DNA of 64,000 nt from Heterocephalus glaber (lineage: Eukaryota; Chordata; Mammalia; Rodentia; Bathyergidae). Where the stretch lies: assembly GCF_000247695.1 (NCBI RefSeq), contig NW_004624733.1, positions 2,531,976 to 2,595,975 of the forward strand, in the 5' to 3' direction. Position numbers and translations under genes: made by a program. A model generated the notes under the pieces. The model was not told where the DNA came from and searched no databases. It saw nothing but the letters and a program-made list of their open reading frames with translations. Positions 46,373-56,825 of this stretch are shown one piece after another (the first letter of the stretch is position 1; the number at the start of each line of letters is the position of its first letter).

Positions 46373-46971
46373 AAGAAAAACATTAATACAAAATAATTAA
46401 TTCCAGGTATAGAATGGAACAAAACAACATATGATAGAGTGTGGAACATTAAATGATTCAGAATATGAAAGACAAATGTATATTAAAGTAACAAAAAGAA
46501 TTATAAGTCTAAAATAGAAAACTATGATGGGAAAGATGGAAAAGGGCATTTGGAGCACTACAAAGCACTATAATTAGTTTACTAACACAATTTGAATAAA
46601 TTGATATCCTAATACCTGGCATATTATATGTAGCACATAAGTATTTAATCAGAACCAAAATATTTTCACTCTTGTAGTCATAGATATTCTCAAAGTAATC
46701 TCATCCGGCTGTCACACAATGTCAATTCTATTGCTTACATGTATTTCATAACCATGCATTCATTAATTCAAATGATACTGAGTTCCTACTATAGTAAAAG
46801 CACTGAAACAAGTTATTTCTCATTCAAACTACTAAGAATGCAACTCAAGGGTCACTATGCTTCTGGTACATCCTGCGCCTTTAGTCCTGCTACCACACTG
46901 CTAGCAAACCAATCTGACAAAACAATATTCTTAGCACAACACAAGCTTCTTTCAAAACCTTTCATTGTTTT

Positions 46972-47225
46972 GAGCGCTAGGGTGTTTGTCAGTGGCAGAA
47001 TGTGTGCCTATCATGCACAAAGCCCTGGGTTCAATCACCAGCACTTCAAAATTAAACTGACAAACAACAACAACCCTATAATACTGTAGTTTTTAGACAA
47101 TTAAAAAGATTTAGGGCTAGGATGTAGCTAAATGGTAGAAAATGTGCTTAATATACATGAGGCCATGGGTTCAATTCTGGAACATGCAAATACATACACA
47201 CACACACACGCACACAGTACTGTCC
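46972..47225 (+). mobile_element. Two old ID-type SINEs
   Basis: One unit is at 46972-47055 ('gagcgctagggtgtttgtca', 'ccctgggttcaatcaccagc'). A second is at 47112-47190 ('ggctaggatgtagctaaatg', 'gccatgggttcaattctgga') and ends in a short (CA)n tract at 47196-47217. Confidence 0.7.
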
Positions 47226-47499
47226 AATTCCTTAGCATGATTTTTAAAGTATTCCATAATATGCTATAGCATTTCTGTCTCACCACCATTCACTGGGACC
47301 TAATTTTGCTCCAATGAAGTACTAATATTAGAATATAACTTATGGTGTTTTTCTGTGTCTTTGCTCACTGCGGTAGAATGGTAAAAATGACTCCCAAAAT
47401 CATGTTTCCCTCTGTCCATACCCTCGCAGTAAGATTTTGCTACATCTTTCATCAAAAATTATAGTTTATTTCTCCTATCTCTTGAATATGGGCTAAACT

Positions 47500-47877
47500 T
47501 GTGTGCCAGTTCATCTTAATTGTTGACTTGACTGGATGAAGAGACTCTTGGAGAGGTGACTGGATCATGGTGGTGCTGACTCCTCAGTGTATTAATCCAC
47601 TGATGTTCATAGCTGAGCGTACAGCTAAGAGAGTGAGGCCAGCTGGAGGAGGGCCACTGGGGGTGTTTTGGAAGGTGTCTTGGTTGACAGGGCTCTTCCC
47701 CTGGGCACTGCTTCCAGCCACCATGAGGTAACATTCCTCTGCCAATTGCTTTCCACCATAAAGTTTCTGCCTTGGAGCCAGCTGACCATGGACTGAAACC
47801 TTTGAAACTGTGAGCCAAATAAACTTCTTTCAATTGTGGATGTCAGGTATTTTTTCTCAATAGAAAAGCTGACCGAT
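47500..47877 (+). repeat. URR1-like rodent repeat
   Basis: 'tgccagttcatcttaattgt', 'tgacttgactggatgaagag', 'gtgagccaaataaacttctt' and 'gtcaggtattttttctcaat' match the rodent URR1-type pattern and share their end with the copy at 35230-35815. The minus-strand frame across it is a by-product. Confidence 0.65.
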
Positions 47878-47968
47878 GGGCCAGGGATTTAGCTCAGTGG
47901 CACTGCGCCTGCCTTGCAAGCACAAGGTCCTGAGATCGATCCCTGGTACCAAACAAACAAAAAACAAA
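47878..47968 (+). mobile_element. ID SINE (GGTCC subtype)
   Basis: GGGCCAGGGATTTAGCTCAG, then CACTGCGCCTGCCTTGCAAG and CACAAGGTCC. The tail is AAACAAACAAAAAACAAAG rather than pure A. It sits just behind the URR1-like element. Confidence 0.93.
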
Positions 47969-48690
47969 GAAAAGGTGACCAATACTATTTATAACTTGCT
48001 CTGACCACATAATGAAATATGAGTGACATTCTAGGACTTCTAAACCCATGATTTAGGAATTACTGCAGCTATGCTTTCAATTTCACAATCCAGCTACCAC
48101 ATCAAACTAAAATTTAGGCTACCCCACTAGAGACCAAGGCCTATATATGTGAATTAAAGCCCTTCTTAAAGCCCCTAGTCATAGACAAGTCACTTCAGGT
48201 AACACCACATGCAACAAAAGATAAGCCATTCCCACAGAACCCTATAGTAATTCCTGACCTGTAGAGTCATAAGCACTAAAATGACTGAAGTTTTAAGCGA
48301 CTAAATTTTGGGATGTTTTTTAAAATGCAGAAATAAGATAACTGAATATATAGTCATGATCTCTCCTTAGAATTCACTTATTTTTCCTACTCCACCTACC
48401 CCATTCTCATTTTTTAAATTTCTCTATTAGTCAGGTCAAAAGGCACCTCTTCAATGAAACCTTGATTCCCTATAATTAATGATTACTTTCAAAAACAACA
48501 GGCATTCATATTTTAGTATTTATAATATTCTATTACTAATTACAGTGCATAGTTTTCATTTCATCATAAACTCTAAAAGAGCACAATCTATATTACTTAC
48601 TTTGTATTACCTACAATCTCACATATAAAATACATAAATGAAAACAACACAAAGAATATTTCATTTAGTTAATCTCACTTATTTTCTTAC

Positions 48691-48769
48691 CTGTAGGATC
48701 CCAAGTTATATTGTGTGTTATTGAGTCCAGAAAAAACTGGCCAGTTTTCTGCCACTGACTATCCAATTC
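48691..48769 (-). CDS. DMXL1: DMXL1 coding exon 4
   Basis: This exon has 79 bases, phase 0 to 1, reading ELDSQWQKTGQFFLDSITHN and then ITWDPTG. The ITWDPTG stretch begins a WD blade that is completed in exon 5. The acceptor is TAATTTTAG and the donor is GTAAGA. Confidence 0.88.
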
Positions 48770-49261
48770 CTAAAATTAGAAAAACCATCATTTAGGCAGT
48801 TATGATTAGCACCTAGTCTCTGTTAAATGTATATGTTCATGTTTATTATTCTTATAATAATACAGTTGGTCATTTGCAAGGGAAAAAAATGTTCCATTTA
48901 AGTAAAAAACAAACAAACCAGGGACTATATGAAGCAAACCACTGAGAGAATATCCACTGCTGGACTGTCCAAAAATCTGTTTTTAGTGTAAACAACTAAT
49001 AACCATATTCCACCTTAAGTAAGTTTTATTAACCTCAGAATAAATTACTATTTTTATTATAGTTAGTCAAAAGTTTAACTTTAAAGGTGTATTAATGGCT
49101 CTGTTATTTGATATGTCCTCTTAATGTTCTATCCCCATCCAAGATCATGATGATATGGGGGAAAATTCGGAATGAGAATAATTCAGAAATAACACTTCCA
49201 TAATATTATATAAGTCCTCCATTTATTAAAGCAGTATTTTTCAAGCATTTTTGCTTTTTAA

Positions 49262-49390
49262 AAAAATATTTTCAGACAAAGTCTTGCTATGAAATGCAGA
49301 CTGGCCTTGAACTCGTGATCCTCCTGTATCAGCTTCCCAAGGGGTGGAATTTCAGGTTTGTACCACCACCGAGTTTGGCTTTTTTTTGGC
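49262..49390 (-). mobile_element. B1-type SINE
   Basis: 'cagacaaagtcttgctatga', 'ctggccttgaactcgtgatc' and 'ccaaggggtggaatttcagg' form a reverse B1. Confidence 0.85.
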
Positions 49391-49589
49391 CTATCTCAAT
49401 AAGAAATACATTTTGCACTGTGATTCAGGACACATTAACATATATACATAAATGAAACCTATGGTTAGCCTAGGACACGTGAGATGTCCTGACATTTTTC
49501 TACTCTATTTCATTTTCTTTTTAAATTCATCTTTAAACTGATTTAACTGCCCACTAAAAGAGTGAGATCCATAAATCCTCTCCTAACGT

Positions 49590-49805
49590 AGTGGCTCTTA
49601 AACTACAACAAAGTAGTACAACAAAGATGAGGCTAAATTGTTTATTAAAAGTTCAGACTTCCAATGTCCATGCCCAAAAATTCAGGTTCAAGGGTCTAGT
49701 TTGCAGCACAGGAATATGTACCTTAAACCAAGACCCTAGGTGATTGATACCCTAGGTGCCCTACAAATACGCTTTTATGAAATGCTGACTTTCCAGGAGC
49801 AGATC
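49590..49805 (+). repeat. MER5-like hAT-Charlie relic
   Basis: 'gtagtggctcttaaactaca', 'ggttcaagggtctagtttgc' and 'ctaggtgattgataccctag' fit the MER5A pattern. Confidence 0.6.
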
Positions 49806-50660
49806 TCAATCACTGTGAACATTAAAACCTTCTCTAGAACTAATCATAATTATATAGGCACCCCTCACATTTAGATATTTAGAAATTCCCTGGACAGGAT
49901 CTGGACACGTGTCCACCCGTAATTCTGAAGTATACTTCTCATAGTAATGTTCTCATGAGAATAATTTACTATCTCAAAAAAATATTCTAGAATACGTAGA
50001 GAAAAATAATAATATCTTTTTATAAGGACATAAATACCTATAAAACTATATTTTAGAATTACAGATTTTGTACATCTTCCAAATCTATGTTTTTTCTATT
50101 TGATCCACTTTTAAGTACATTTTCTACCCTGTTGGCAATACTAATAAACTAGCCTCCTCTTGTACAGTATTTTACACTATTATAGTCATCAATAATAATT
50201 AGTAAAAGAGAAAAGGAGCAAAAACTGAACATTTCTATTGTACACTTACTAATAAGGGCATTTTAATATAAAACACTGAATTTTTAAAGATAGCTTTTTT
50301 AATTCAACGAATAGTATCAAGTCCTGAAGTATTTTATTCTGCATGGCTTGACCATTTTAAAATTTGTTTTTTAGTACTGCCACTTACTAATTCATATGGC
50401 TCTAAGAGCTTTTAATATTGAATTCACTAGATAACGTACAAACACAAATAGAAATGATAAATAATTGTGAACTTTCCTCTCATGAAATTTAAAGATGGAT
50501 ATCAACTATCCCATAGAAAATATTTTTCATTAACACAAGCTAAGGAAGGAATTCTCACACCTAAGAATTAATACAGTTGGTTTTATGTTCAGCTCCATGG
50601 CTCAACAGTCAAAATGAGTAGTCACTTTTTGGGCTTCTGGTCTCTTACTCATTTAAAAAA

Positions 50661-50727
50661 GATAGGAAAGGAAGAAAAGAAGGAAAGGAAGGAGAACAAG
50701 AAAAGGAAAAGAAGGAAGAAAAGAAAT
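50661..50727. repeat. (GAAA)n-like purine tract
   Basis: About 67 bases made almost only of A and G (GGAAAGGAAGAAAAGAAGGA and so on). It is a simple repeat and may form unusual DNA structures. Confidence 0.9.
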
Positions 50728-50915
50728 AATACCTGTCCAAACTAGGTTAGAGGTAATTTGTAAGATACTAATAAATTAAGTGAAAAACATGAAAATGATC
50801 AAAAAACTACAGGTATTTCTATTAAAACACTGTTTAATTCTTTACAATACAGTTCTACATAATCTTTGATATAATGTTATCCTTACAATAAAGCTATCAA
50901 GAATGAATAGGTCTT

Positions 50916-51002
50916 GGGGCCGGGGATTTAGCTCAGTGGTTTTGCTGCCTGCTGCACAAGCGCAAGGACCCGAGTTCGATCCCCAGTACCAAAAAAAAAA
51001 AA
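50916..51002 (+). mobile_element. ID SINE (GGACC subtype)
   Basis: GGGGCCGGGGATTTAGCTCA, then TTTGCTGCCTGCTGCACAAG and CGCAAGGACC. The perfect 16-bp duplication AGAATGAATAGGTCTT is at 50900-50915 and 51003-51018. It is one of the best-preserved copies. Confidence 0.97.
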
Positions 51003-51165
51003 AGAATGAATAGGTCTTAGTCAATCTAGAGTTAGGCAAATAAACTTACCAGACTGACTTGCTTTGGATCAAATAACTACAATACAGGAGAAACAGAAAC
51101 CAGTCCAAAAATTTCTAACATACTGTTCTTCAACTACACTGATCCTCTCTCACGTGGCTTAAATC

Positions 51166-51266
51166 TTTTTTGTTTTGTTTTGGGGGTTTTTTGGTACGGG
51201 GGATCGAACTCGGGTCCTTGCACTTGCGAGTTAGGCAGCAGAACCACTAAGCTAAATCCCCAGCCC
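51166..51266 (-). mobile_element. ID SINE (GGACC-type middle)
   Basis: Minus-strand ID with a long AC-rich tail. GGGCTGGGGATTTAGCTTAG then CAAGTGCAAGGACCCGAGTT. The duplications CACGTGGCTTAAATC and CATGTGGCTTAAATC flank it. Confidence 0.94.
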
Positions 51267-51928
51267 ATCATGTGGCTTAAATCATTAGTTTAACCTTTAA
51301 TAGAAATAGGGAAAATATTGTGGTCCATTTGTTGTATTTAAAAGCATTAAAGCATTTATGACAGCTACTATATAATCACAGTAGTTATGAATAAATGTTT
51401 AATCAGCCTTCACAACTATTCTGAATATAGCTACCTTATAAAAAAAAATTCACTGACCTGATAACAATTACATTACATGACATAAGAGAAGAAATTAAGT
51501 CCTAGAAGTGTATTAAGACTCTGAAAGTGAAACATATAATTTAGCAATATACATATGAAAAAGCAGAAAAACTATATAAAGGTAGACCTAAAAGCCAACA
51601 ATAAATTGCCACATATGGCTGTGCAAGTGTTTGCTGTGAGAGATAAAGTAAATAACAACTTTAACTTTTAACTCTTTAAATATGTATTATAAAATTTAAA
51701 ATGTCAGAGAAAATAGGTAAAGCATTTCAAGACAATTTCCTAGCACAATTTAGTGCAATTTTATTCCAATGAAGTATTTAAACATTTTTAATATGAAAGT
51801 GGGATTTAACATACATCTTCAATTATACTGTATAACTTATACTAGTCTATATGATGGTCACTGTGATTTATATCTTTGACTTCTAAAACCATATCAATTC
51901 CTCAAAGAAAATTTATAAATTTACTGAC

Positions 51929-52000
51929 CAAATTTTTCTTTTGTTTTGGTAGATTAACTGGTTCAAAAATAGAGATAATGTTTCCATAGGATGCTGCAAT
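51929..52000 (-). CDS. DMXL1: DMXL1 coding exon 3
   Basis: This short 72-base exon (phase 0 to 0, 24 codons, IAASYGN...KQKKNL) continues the first WD blade with a 'YGN-ISIFEPV' strand. The donor is GTCAGT and the acceptor is TTTTTAAAAG. It is too short to stand out as an open frame on its own and was found by joining phases between neighbouring exons. Confidence 0.88.
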
Positions 52001-52139
52001 CTTTTAAAAAGAAAGAAAAAGAAAATTATTATGGGCATATTAACTTACTTATGGATCAAAAGAAATAAATGATACAATTTAAAATACATCCACACACATA
52101 ATTTCATTCACCAGTACTTAAGAATGTAAGACTTTTCTT

Positions 52140-52340
52140 TTGTGGTACTGGGGATTAAAACCAGAGTCTCACACATGCTAGGCAAGCATGCTATCACCAA
52201 GCTGTATGTGTAGCTCATTTTAATTTATCTTGAGACCAGATCTTACTAAATTTCTCAGGCTTGCCTCAAATCTGTGATCCTTCTGCCTCAGCCCCCTGAG
52301 GAGCTGGATTATAGGTATCCACCACTGTGCCCAGCAAGAA
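52140..52340 (-). mobile_element. B1-dID SINE
   Basis: Reverse ID half ('tgtggtactggggattaaaa', 'catgctaggcaagcatgcta') then reverse B1 half ('ccttctgcctcagccccctg', 'agctggattataggtatcca'). Confidence 0.88.
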
Positions 52341-52359
52341 TGTCAATTCTGAAGACCCT

Positions 52360-52530
52360 CACATCTGGATTACAATCCTAGTACTGCCACCTACTATGTA
52401 ACTAGCAAATTAATCTCTCCATACCTTAATTTCCCTACCAGTGTTTATAATATGTATAACAATGTCCTCCTAAACAACAGTCCTATTTTGAGGACTGCCA
52501 CACATCTGTAAAACACTCAGCCTATACTAA
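52360..52530 (+). repeat. MIR fragment
   Basis: 'ggattacaatcctagtactg', 'ccacctactatgtaactagc' and 'ccataccttaatttccctac' follow the first part of MIR. Confidence 0.7.
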
Positions 52531-52756
52531 ATCATATATAACATACACATAAATGTTCATTGTTTTTCTCACAGAAGAAAACGTATCAATGTAATCCTTG
52601 CCAAATATGAAATGTAACATGATTTAAAAAATCAGTTTTGAGATTATCATCAAAGTTCACAATTTAGTCAGCACATATTTATCTCCTTAAAAATAAAACT
52701 TAGATCTAGTCCTTTGTGAATTCCCTGAGCACATTTCTAGTTTATCTTCTAAATGT

Positions 52757-52832
52757 ATTTTTTTTTACAGGGTAGGAGGGATTAAACTCAGGACCTTATA
52801 TATATACACTACCACTGAGCTACACCCCTAAT
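52757..52832 (-). mobile_element. Old ID-type SINE
   Basis: In reverse: TAGGGGTGTAGCTCAGTGGT, then AGGTCCTGAGTTTAATCCCT. It is followed by an A-tail (T-run at 52759-52767 on +). Confidence 0.75.
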
Positions 52833-53444
52833 CACTTACATTTATTGTTAAATCAGTGGAACATATGCTTTTCTGGCTCTGTTTTATAAGGTAGCTACTA
52901 TCATAGCTTAACTGAGTCCCATATAATGAACCTACCAAAATGAGAAATTATATAACACGAAAAACTCAGAATCAGAGACAGAAAAGAATAAATGATCTTA
53001 TAAAGGAAGGGAATGAAATGAATTAATTACATATGGGAGAAAAAAAAGATTTTCAGTGGATACTTTGAGTTCTCAGCTCCTAGAATGTGGAAATCACCTG
53101 CACTGAGTTATCTAGGAAGGAGTATTTAGTCTGGGCCTTTTAGGTATGAGTTGTATTTCAAAAGGCAGGGAGTGTTTAATTTTAGACACAGGGCCACATA
53201 TGAATACAGGCAAAAAGATTATGCATATTTAGAAGTGACTAGCCACCAGCTTGGCAAGAAGAAAGTGTTCCCTGTAACAGAACAATGAACATCAGACTAC
53301 AAAAGCAGGTTTGAGTTAGGATAGCTAAGAATGTTTTGAAGGTGAGAAATAACAAGATAAATGCAGATAATTTTTCTCAGAAAAATTAATTTTGTGGTTT
53401 TATAAAGCAAAAATGTTATCAAGAATCTTTATCTCTCCCCCTTG

Positions 53445-53640
53445 CCCCCTTCTCCATAATTGGGACTGCACCCAGGGCCTTCACACTGAGCTACAGTCCC
53501 AGCTTTTATATTTTTTATTTAGAGAGAGGGTCTCACTAAGTTGCTAAATTACCCAGGCTGGGCTTGAACTTGTGGTCTTCCTGCCTCAGCCTCCCAGACT
53601 GCTGAGGTTACAGGCATGTGCCACCATGCCTAGCTAGTAC
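53445..53640 (-). mobile_element. B1-dID SINE
   Basis: 'attgggactgcacccagggc', 'cttcacactgagctacagtc' and 'gagagggtctcactaagttg' then 'cctgcctcagcctcccagac' form a reverse B1-dID. Confidence 0.88.
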
Positions 53641-53917
53641 TTCCTTCTTAAAGGCAAACAAAAATCTCCAGGTACCAGAATCTGAAAATTTTCTTCCTGA
53701 TATTTTAAGGAGCCTTTGATAATAGTGATATCTGCAAATAAGGAAACTCACCCTTTATTATACTGATCATAAAACAAAATGACTTCTACATCCTAATGTG
53801 GACTGTATCATGTAATTTAGTCTATTATAAAAAGACAGCTCTCCTTGGACATTATCAAATTAGATTTGTAACATTAACTAGTTCTATGTGAGACTGAATG
53901 ACAGAAGCAAGGTTTTG

Positions 53918-53998
53918 CTTTTGTAGTGCTAGAGATTGAACATAAGGCCTTGCACATGCCAGGTAAGTACTCAACCACTGAGCTACATCCACAGTACT
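53918..53998 (-). mobile_element. Old ID-type SINE
   Basis: 'gtagtgctagagattgaaca', 'taaggccttgcacatgccag' and 'caaccactgagctacatcca' read as a reverse ID-like unit. Confidence 0.75.
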
Positions 53999-54406
53999 GT
54001 AAGCAAGTTTTTATATAATGATAAAAATCATGGGTACTTTCAAAGCTAAAACATCAAACAAACATGAAGATAAGGAAAGAAATAGATTTTTAGCTTAATA
54101 ATAAAGCATAATAAAGATCATGTTTGTAGTACTTTGAGAATAAAAGATGTAAATAGGCGAAAAATAAGATACCTGTAATTACAGTAAAGAGAAGGAACAT
54201 AAAGATAACAAAAGGAACAGAAGTTGAAAGTATTAGTAGTAGAAAATATTAGATTGCAACACTAGAAACTCCTTTTATCAAGAGTGTCCGTAAGTCTCAA
54301 ACAGTAACTACATACTGCCAGATTCATCAGAAATTATGATAAATTTGTAAAGAGACTATGCCTATGAGCTCTTACATGACAATGTTTATTCCACTCACAA
54401 AGTGTT

Positions 54407-54515
54407 CTGCTGGGGACAGGGGTGTTGCTCAGTGGTACAGTGCATGCTCAGCATGTTTGAAGCCCTGTATTCAATCTCTAGCATGTGCGCACAAACACAC
54501 ATACACACACACGAG
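54407..54515 (+). mobile_element. Old ID-type SINE with (CA)n tail
   Basis: 'ctggggacaggggtgttgct', 'cagtggtacagtgcatgctc' and 'agccctgtattcaatctcta', followed by a CA-rich tail. Confidence 0.78.
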
Positions 54516-55285
54516 TTCCAGTGGAATCACATAGTCAAACAATACATTTAAATAGAGAAAAAATTAATTTGCAAAGTTCATTCCAGTATAGCTACAAATA
54601 TAAATAGACATGATCATCTACACCTATAGAGTGCTATTTTAAGCTATCGAATGCTTCCTACTAGTATGACTCCCATTCTGGTACCACACAGAACTATATT
54701 TAATCTAATCTAGGAAAATTATATTCCTGTTTCTTTTGTTTTTGTTGTTGCTATTTTACCTTCAATGTTATCTTTTTGCTTTTTCATATCCAAAAAAAGT
54801 CCAAGGAAAATTTTTCATTTTTCTTATAGATTTGGAAATTAATAAAATAGTATAAATTTTAGAAGTTAATCATCCTTTCAATAAAATGTTTACCTACAGG
54901 TTACAAGGCGATAACTACCTGCTTACAAAATACAACTCTAGCAAATGATTTATCTTCTGGACAAAAAAAAGAATCTGTAAACAGATTGAAGACTTCTTCT
55001 CATTCTGGTCCCTCAATCCAATTAATTTATAAATAAGTAACTAAGCTTGAGACATGTTCTACAGGAGTAACTGTATTTCTTTACTTTTTATAATTATGTA
55101 AAGACAAAATTCCTGACACTCTAAAATACGTCTTAGAGAACCAAAAAAATGTAGTCACCTTGTCCTTGAAACAAAGCAAGTCCTTTCATCCTTGAAACAA
55201 AGAATTTCAACAGGAAATCCATATTTTAGAGATTATTCTGACAAAAACCATATTCAAAACAAATTATGACCACAGGATTACAAAC

Positions 55286-55411
55286 CTTGCCTTGTTGCAT
55301 TGAACAGTCTACACATCCCACTTGAATGTTTCCATGTTTAGCTCCTGGAATTATTTGTAATCTTTCAAAATCACTTCCTAGTATTACAATGTCACATCCA
55401 GATGCATAAGC
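55286..55411 (-). CDS. DMXL1: DMXL1 coding exon 2
   Basis: This exon has 126 bases, phase 0 to 0, 42 codons beginning AYASGCDIVILGSDFERL. The acceptor TTTATTTAG precedes it and the donor GTTTGT follows it. It encodes the first N-terminal WD-propeller strands, including GNIQVGCVDCSMQQGK. No start codon is present, so the initiator Met must lie in an upstream exon beyond the right edge. Confidence 0.9.
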
Positions 55412-55539
55412 CTAAATAAAATAAAATTAAAATGGTAAGTGCTGAGAAAAATATTTATCATATAGAACACTGGCATTAAACATTATGTCTTAAACAGACT
55501 TATTTTATATATTTTCTTCAAAAACTACTATTTGGAATT

Positions 55540-56200
55540 ATCTCCCTTTCTTCCCATATACAGTCCAACAGAAAATTCTGTCAGTCCTATCTGGAAAATA
55601 CATACAGCTACATCCATTTCCTTTACTTCCACCAAATGTTGTGACTGTTGTCTAAACCACCATAATTTCTCTCCTGTTCTATTGCTAATATTCCAACTGC
55701 TTCTATTCTTATCCCTAAATAACCATTTAAAAAATCATTTTAGTGTGAAAATGAATTCCTGAATAGCTCTTGAATAGCTTCCTATTACTTAAACCTCTTG
55801 AATAGTTTCCCACTCTACTTGGAATTAAATCCCGACTCATTACCACAGTCAATACCCCTGCTTGTCTTACAAATCCATCTCAGGATATTCTTTCCTTCTT
55901 TCCTTCCCTTACCTGGTTCCTGTCCCTACAAAGCCCTTCTTTCTATTTCTTTTTCCAACTCAAAGTGGCTTATCCCACTTTATCTGACTGGTCTTTGTCT
56001 ACCTAGCTTTTCAACAACCAGGTCTCAGTTCCTGATTATCTCTCTCTTACTGTCTACCACATTATTGTTTATTGTTTTCATAGCATATATCATGATTTGT
56101 AAATGTCTTATTTACTATTCATTACCATTTCTATAAATTAAATTACAAGAACTGAGGGTACATCTTGTTCTCTACTTTAGCCCACCTCCACCCTGTGATA
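55540..56200 (+). mobile_element. Ancient L2-like LINE fragment
   Basis: 'tagtttcccactctacttgg', 'tctttgtctacctagctttt', 'ctcagttcctgattatctct' and 'ttttcatagcatatatcatg' follow the same pyrimidine-rich pattern as at 23880-24800. The plus-strand frames across it are not genes. Confidence 0.55.
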
Positions 56201-56336
56201 AATGAAGGGCTTGGAATGAAATTTTATAAATACCTATAGAACAAGTACTTAATTTCACAAAAACAGACACACAACCAACCAAACAAAAAGATACATAATT
56301 TTTCCTTATTGAAAAACATGCTCTTTTTAAATTTTA

Positions 56337-56482
56337 TATCTGGGCGTGGTGGCACATGCTTATAATCCCAGTTCTTGGGAGGCTGAGGCAGGATTGCTAT
56401 GAGTTTGAGGTCAGCCTAGGATACACAGTGAGTTCAAGGTCAGCCTGAACTAGACAGAGAGACCCTGTTTCAACAACAAAAA
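56337..56482 (+). mobile_element. B1-type SINE
   Basis: 'atctgggcgtggtggcacat', 'cagttcttgggaggctgagg', 'gagttcaaggtcagcctgaa' and 'gagaccctgtttcaacaaca' form a good B1. It abuts the left edge of the LTR and may cover or truncate it. Confidence 0.92.
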
Positions 56483-56484
56483 AA

Positions 56485-56823
56485 TTACGAATAGAACTCT
56501 TCCAACCATAATTCTCTTTTTGTCCTTTGTTCTCAGGAAGTGTCTGTATCCAGTGTGCTTTTCTATCAAATCATGTAAACTAAATGTAACTTCCTCAACC
56601 TTGGACTGATGATAAATGCCTTAAATTGATGATAAATGCCTTGCTTCTGTATCCCCAACCCCCTTCCCTTAACCCATATAAACCCTGTTCACTGCCAGCT
56701 CTGGGCTGATCACTTTGTAGAGAACTTGCCTCCAATCTCTGGGTGTGTTCTCAATTCTTTCTGGCCTGATCTTGGTATACCACTAACAGCTGCCACACTG
56801 TGGACTATAAGTCTGCCATTACA
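56485..56823 (+). other. ERV 5' LTR (left edge uncertain)
   Basis: The stretch ends in CA at 56822-56823, just before the primer-binding site. A TATA box (CATATAAA, 56675-56682) follows a C-rich region. U3 holds a 16-base direct repeat (TGATGATAAATGCCTT at 56607 and 56627). The true left end may be near TGTCTG at about 56540 or may be lost at the B1 junction. No second LTR is available for comparison. Confidence 0.75.
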
Positions 56824-56825
56824 TT

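Larger units (their letters stand above)
43532..48690 (-). other. DMXL1: DMXL1 intron 4
   Basis: This 5.2-kb intron contains an L2-like piece, four young IDs (44474, 44715, 45632 and 47878), an L1 3' end, MIR, B1 and B1-dID units, old IDs and a URR1-like element. Positions 46380-46970 and 47970-48690 show nothing recognised. Confidence 0.75.
48770..51928 (-). other. DMXL1: DMXL1 intron 3
   Basis: This 3.2-kb intron contains a B1 (49262), a MER5 relic (49590), a purine tract (50661) and two IDs (50916 and 51166). Positions 49830-50650 and 51285-51928 show nothing recognised. Confidence 0.8.
52001..55285 (-). other. DMXL1: DMXL1 intron 2
   Basis: This 3.3-kb intron contains two B1-dID units, a MIR, and old IDs at 52757, 53918 and 54407. 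Positions 52850-53440 and 54520-55285 show nothing securely recognised. Confidence 0.78.
742..55411 (-). other. DMXL1: DMXL1 gene body (partial: 19 internal coding exons)
   Basis: Nineteen minus-strand exons with consistent AG/GT borders encode 1594 codons in one unbroken frame. The predicted protein has scattered WD-repeat blades followed by the start of the Rav1p_C-type helical region. This layout and the wording of the exons match the DMXL/rabconnectin-3 alpha family. DMXL1 is preferred over DMXL2 from remembered paralogue differences in exons 18-20, such as the run LLAVRLHTFLTTSLP. Family knowledge: DMXL proteins pair with WDR7 and, like yeast Rav1 in the RAVE complex, promote V1-Vo assembly of the V-ATPase on endosomes, lysosomes and other acidic compartments. 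Full-length DMXL1 is about 3000 residues, so roughly half is here. The promoter, exon 1 and the 3' half are outside the window. Most transposons inside are ordinary intronic insertions. The exon numbers used below assume one coding exon upstream. Confidence 0.9.

Noticed and set aside
16392..51002. tRNA-like sequences with A and B boxes that might be tRNA genes
   Set aside because: They are ID SINEs: A-tails, target duplications and no good cloverleaf. None looks like a functional tRNA.
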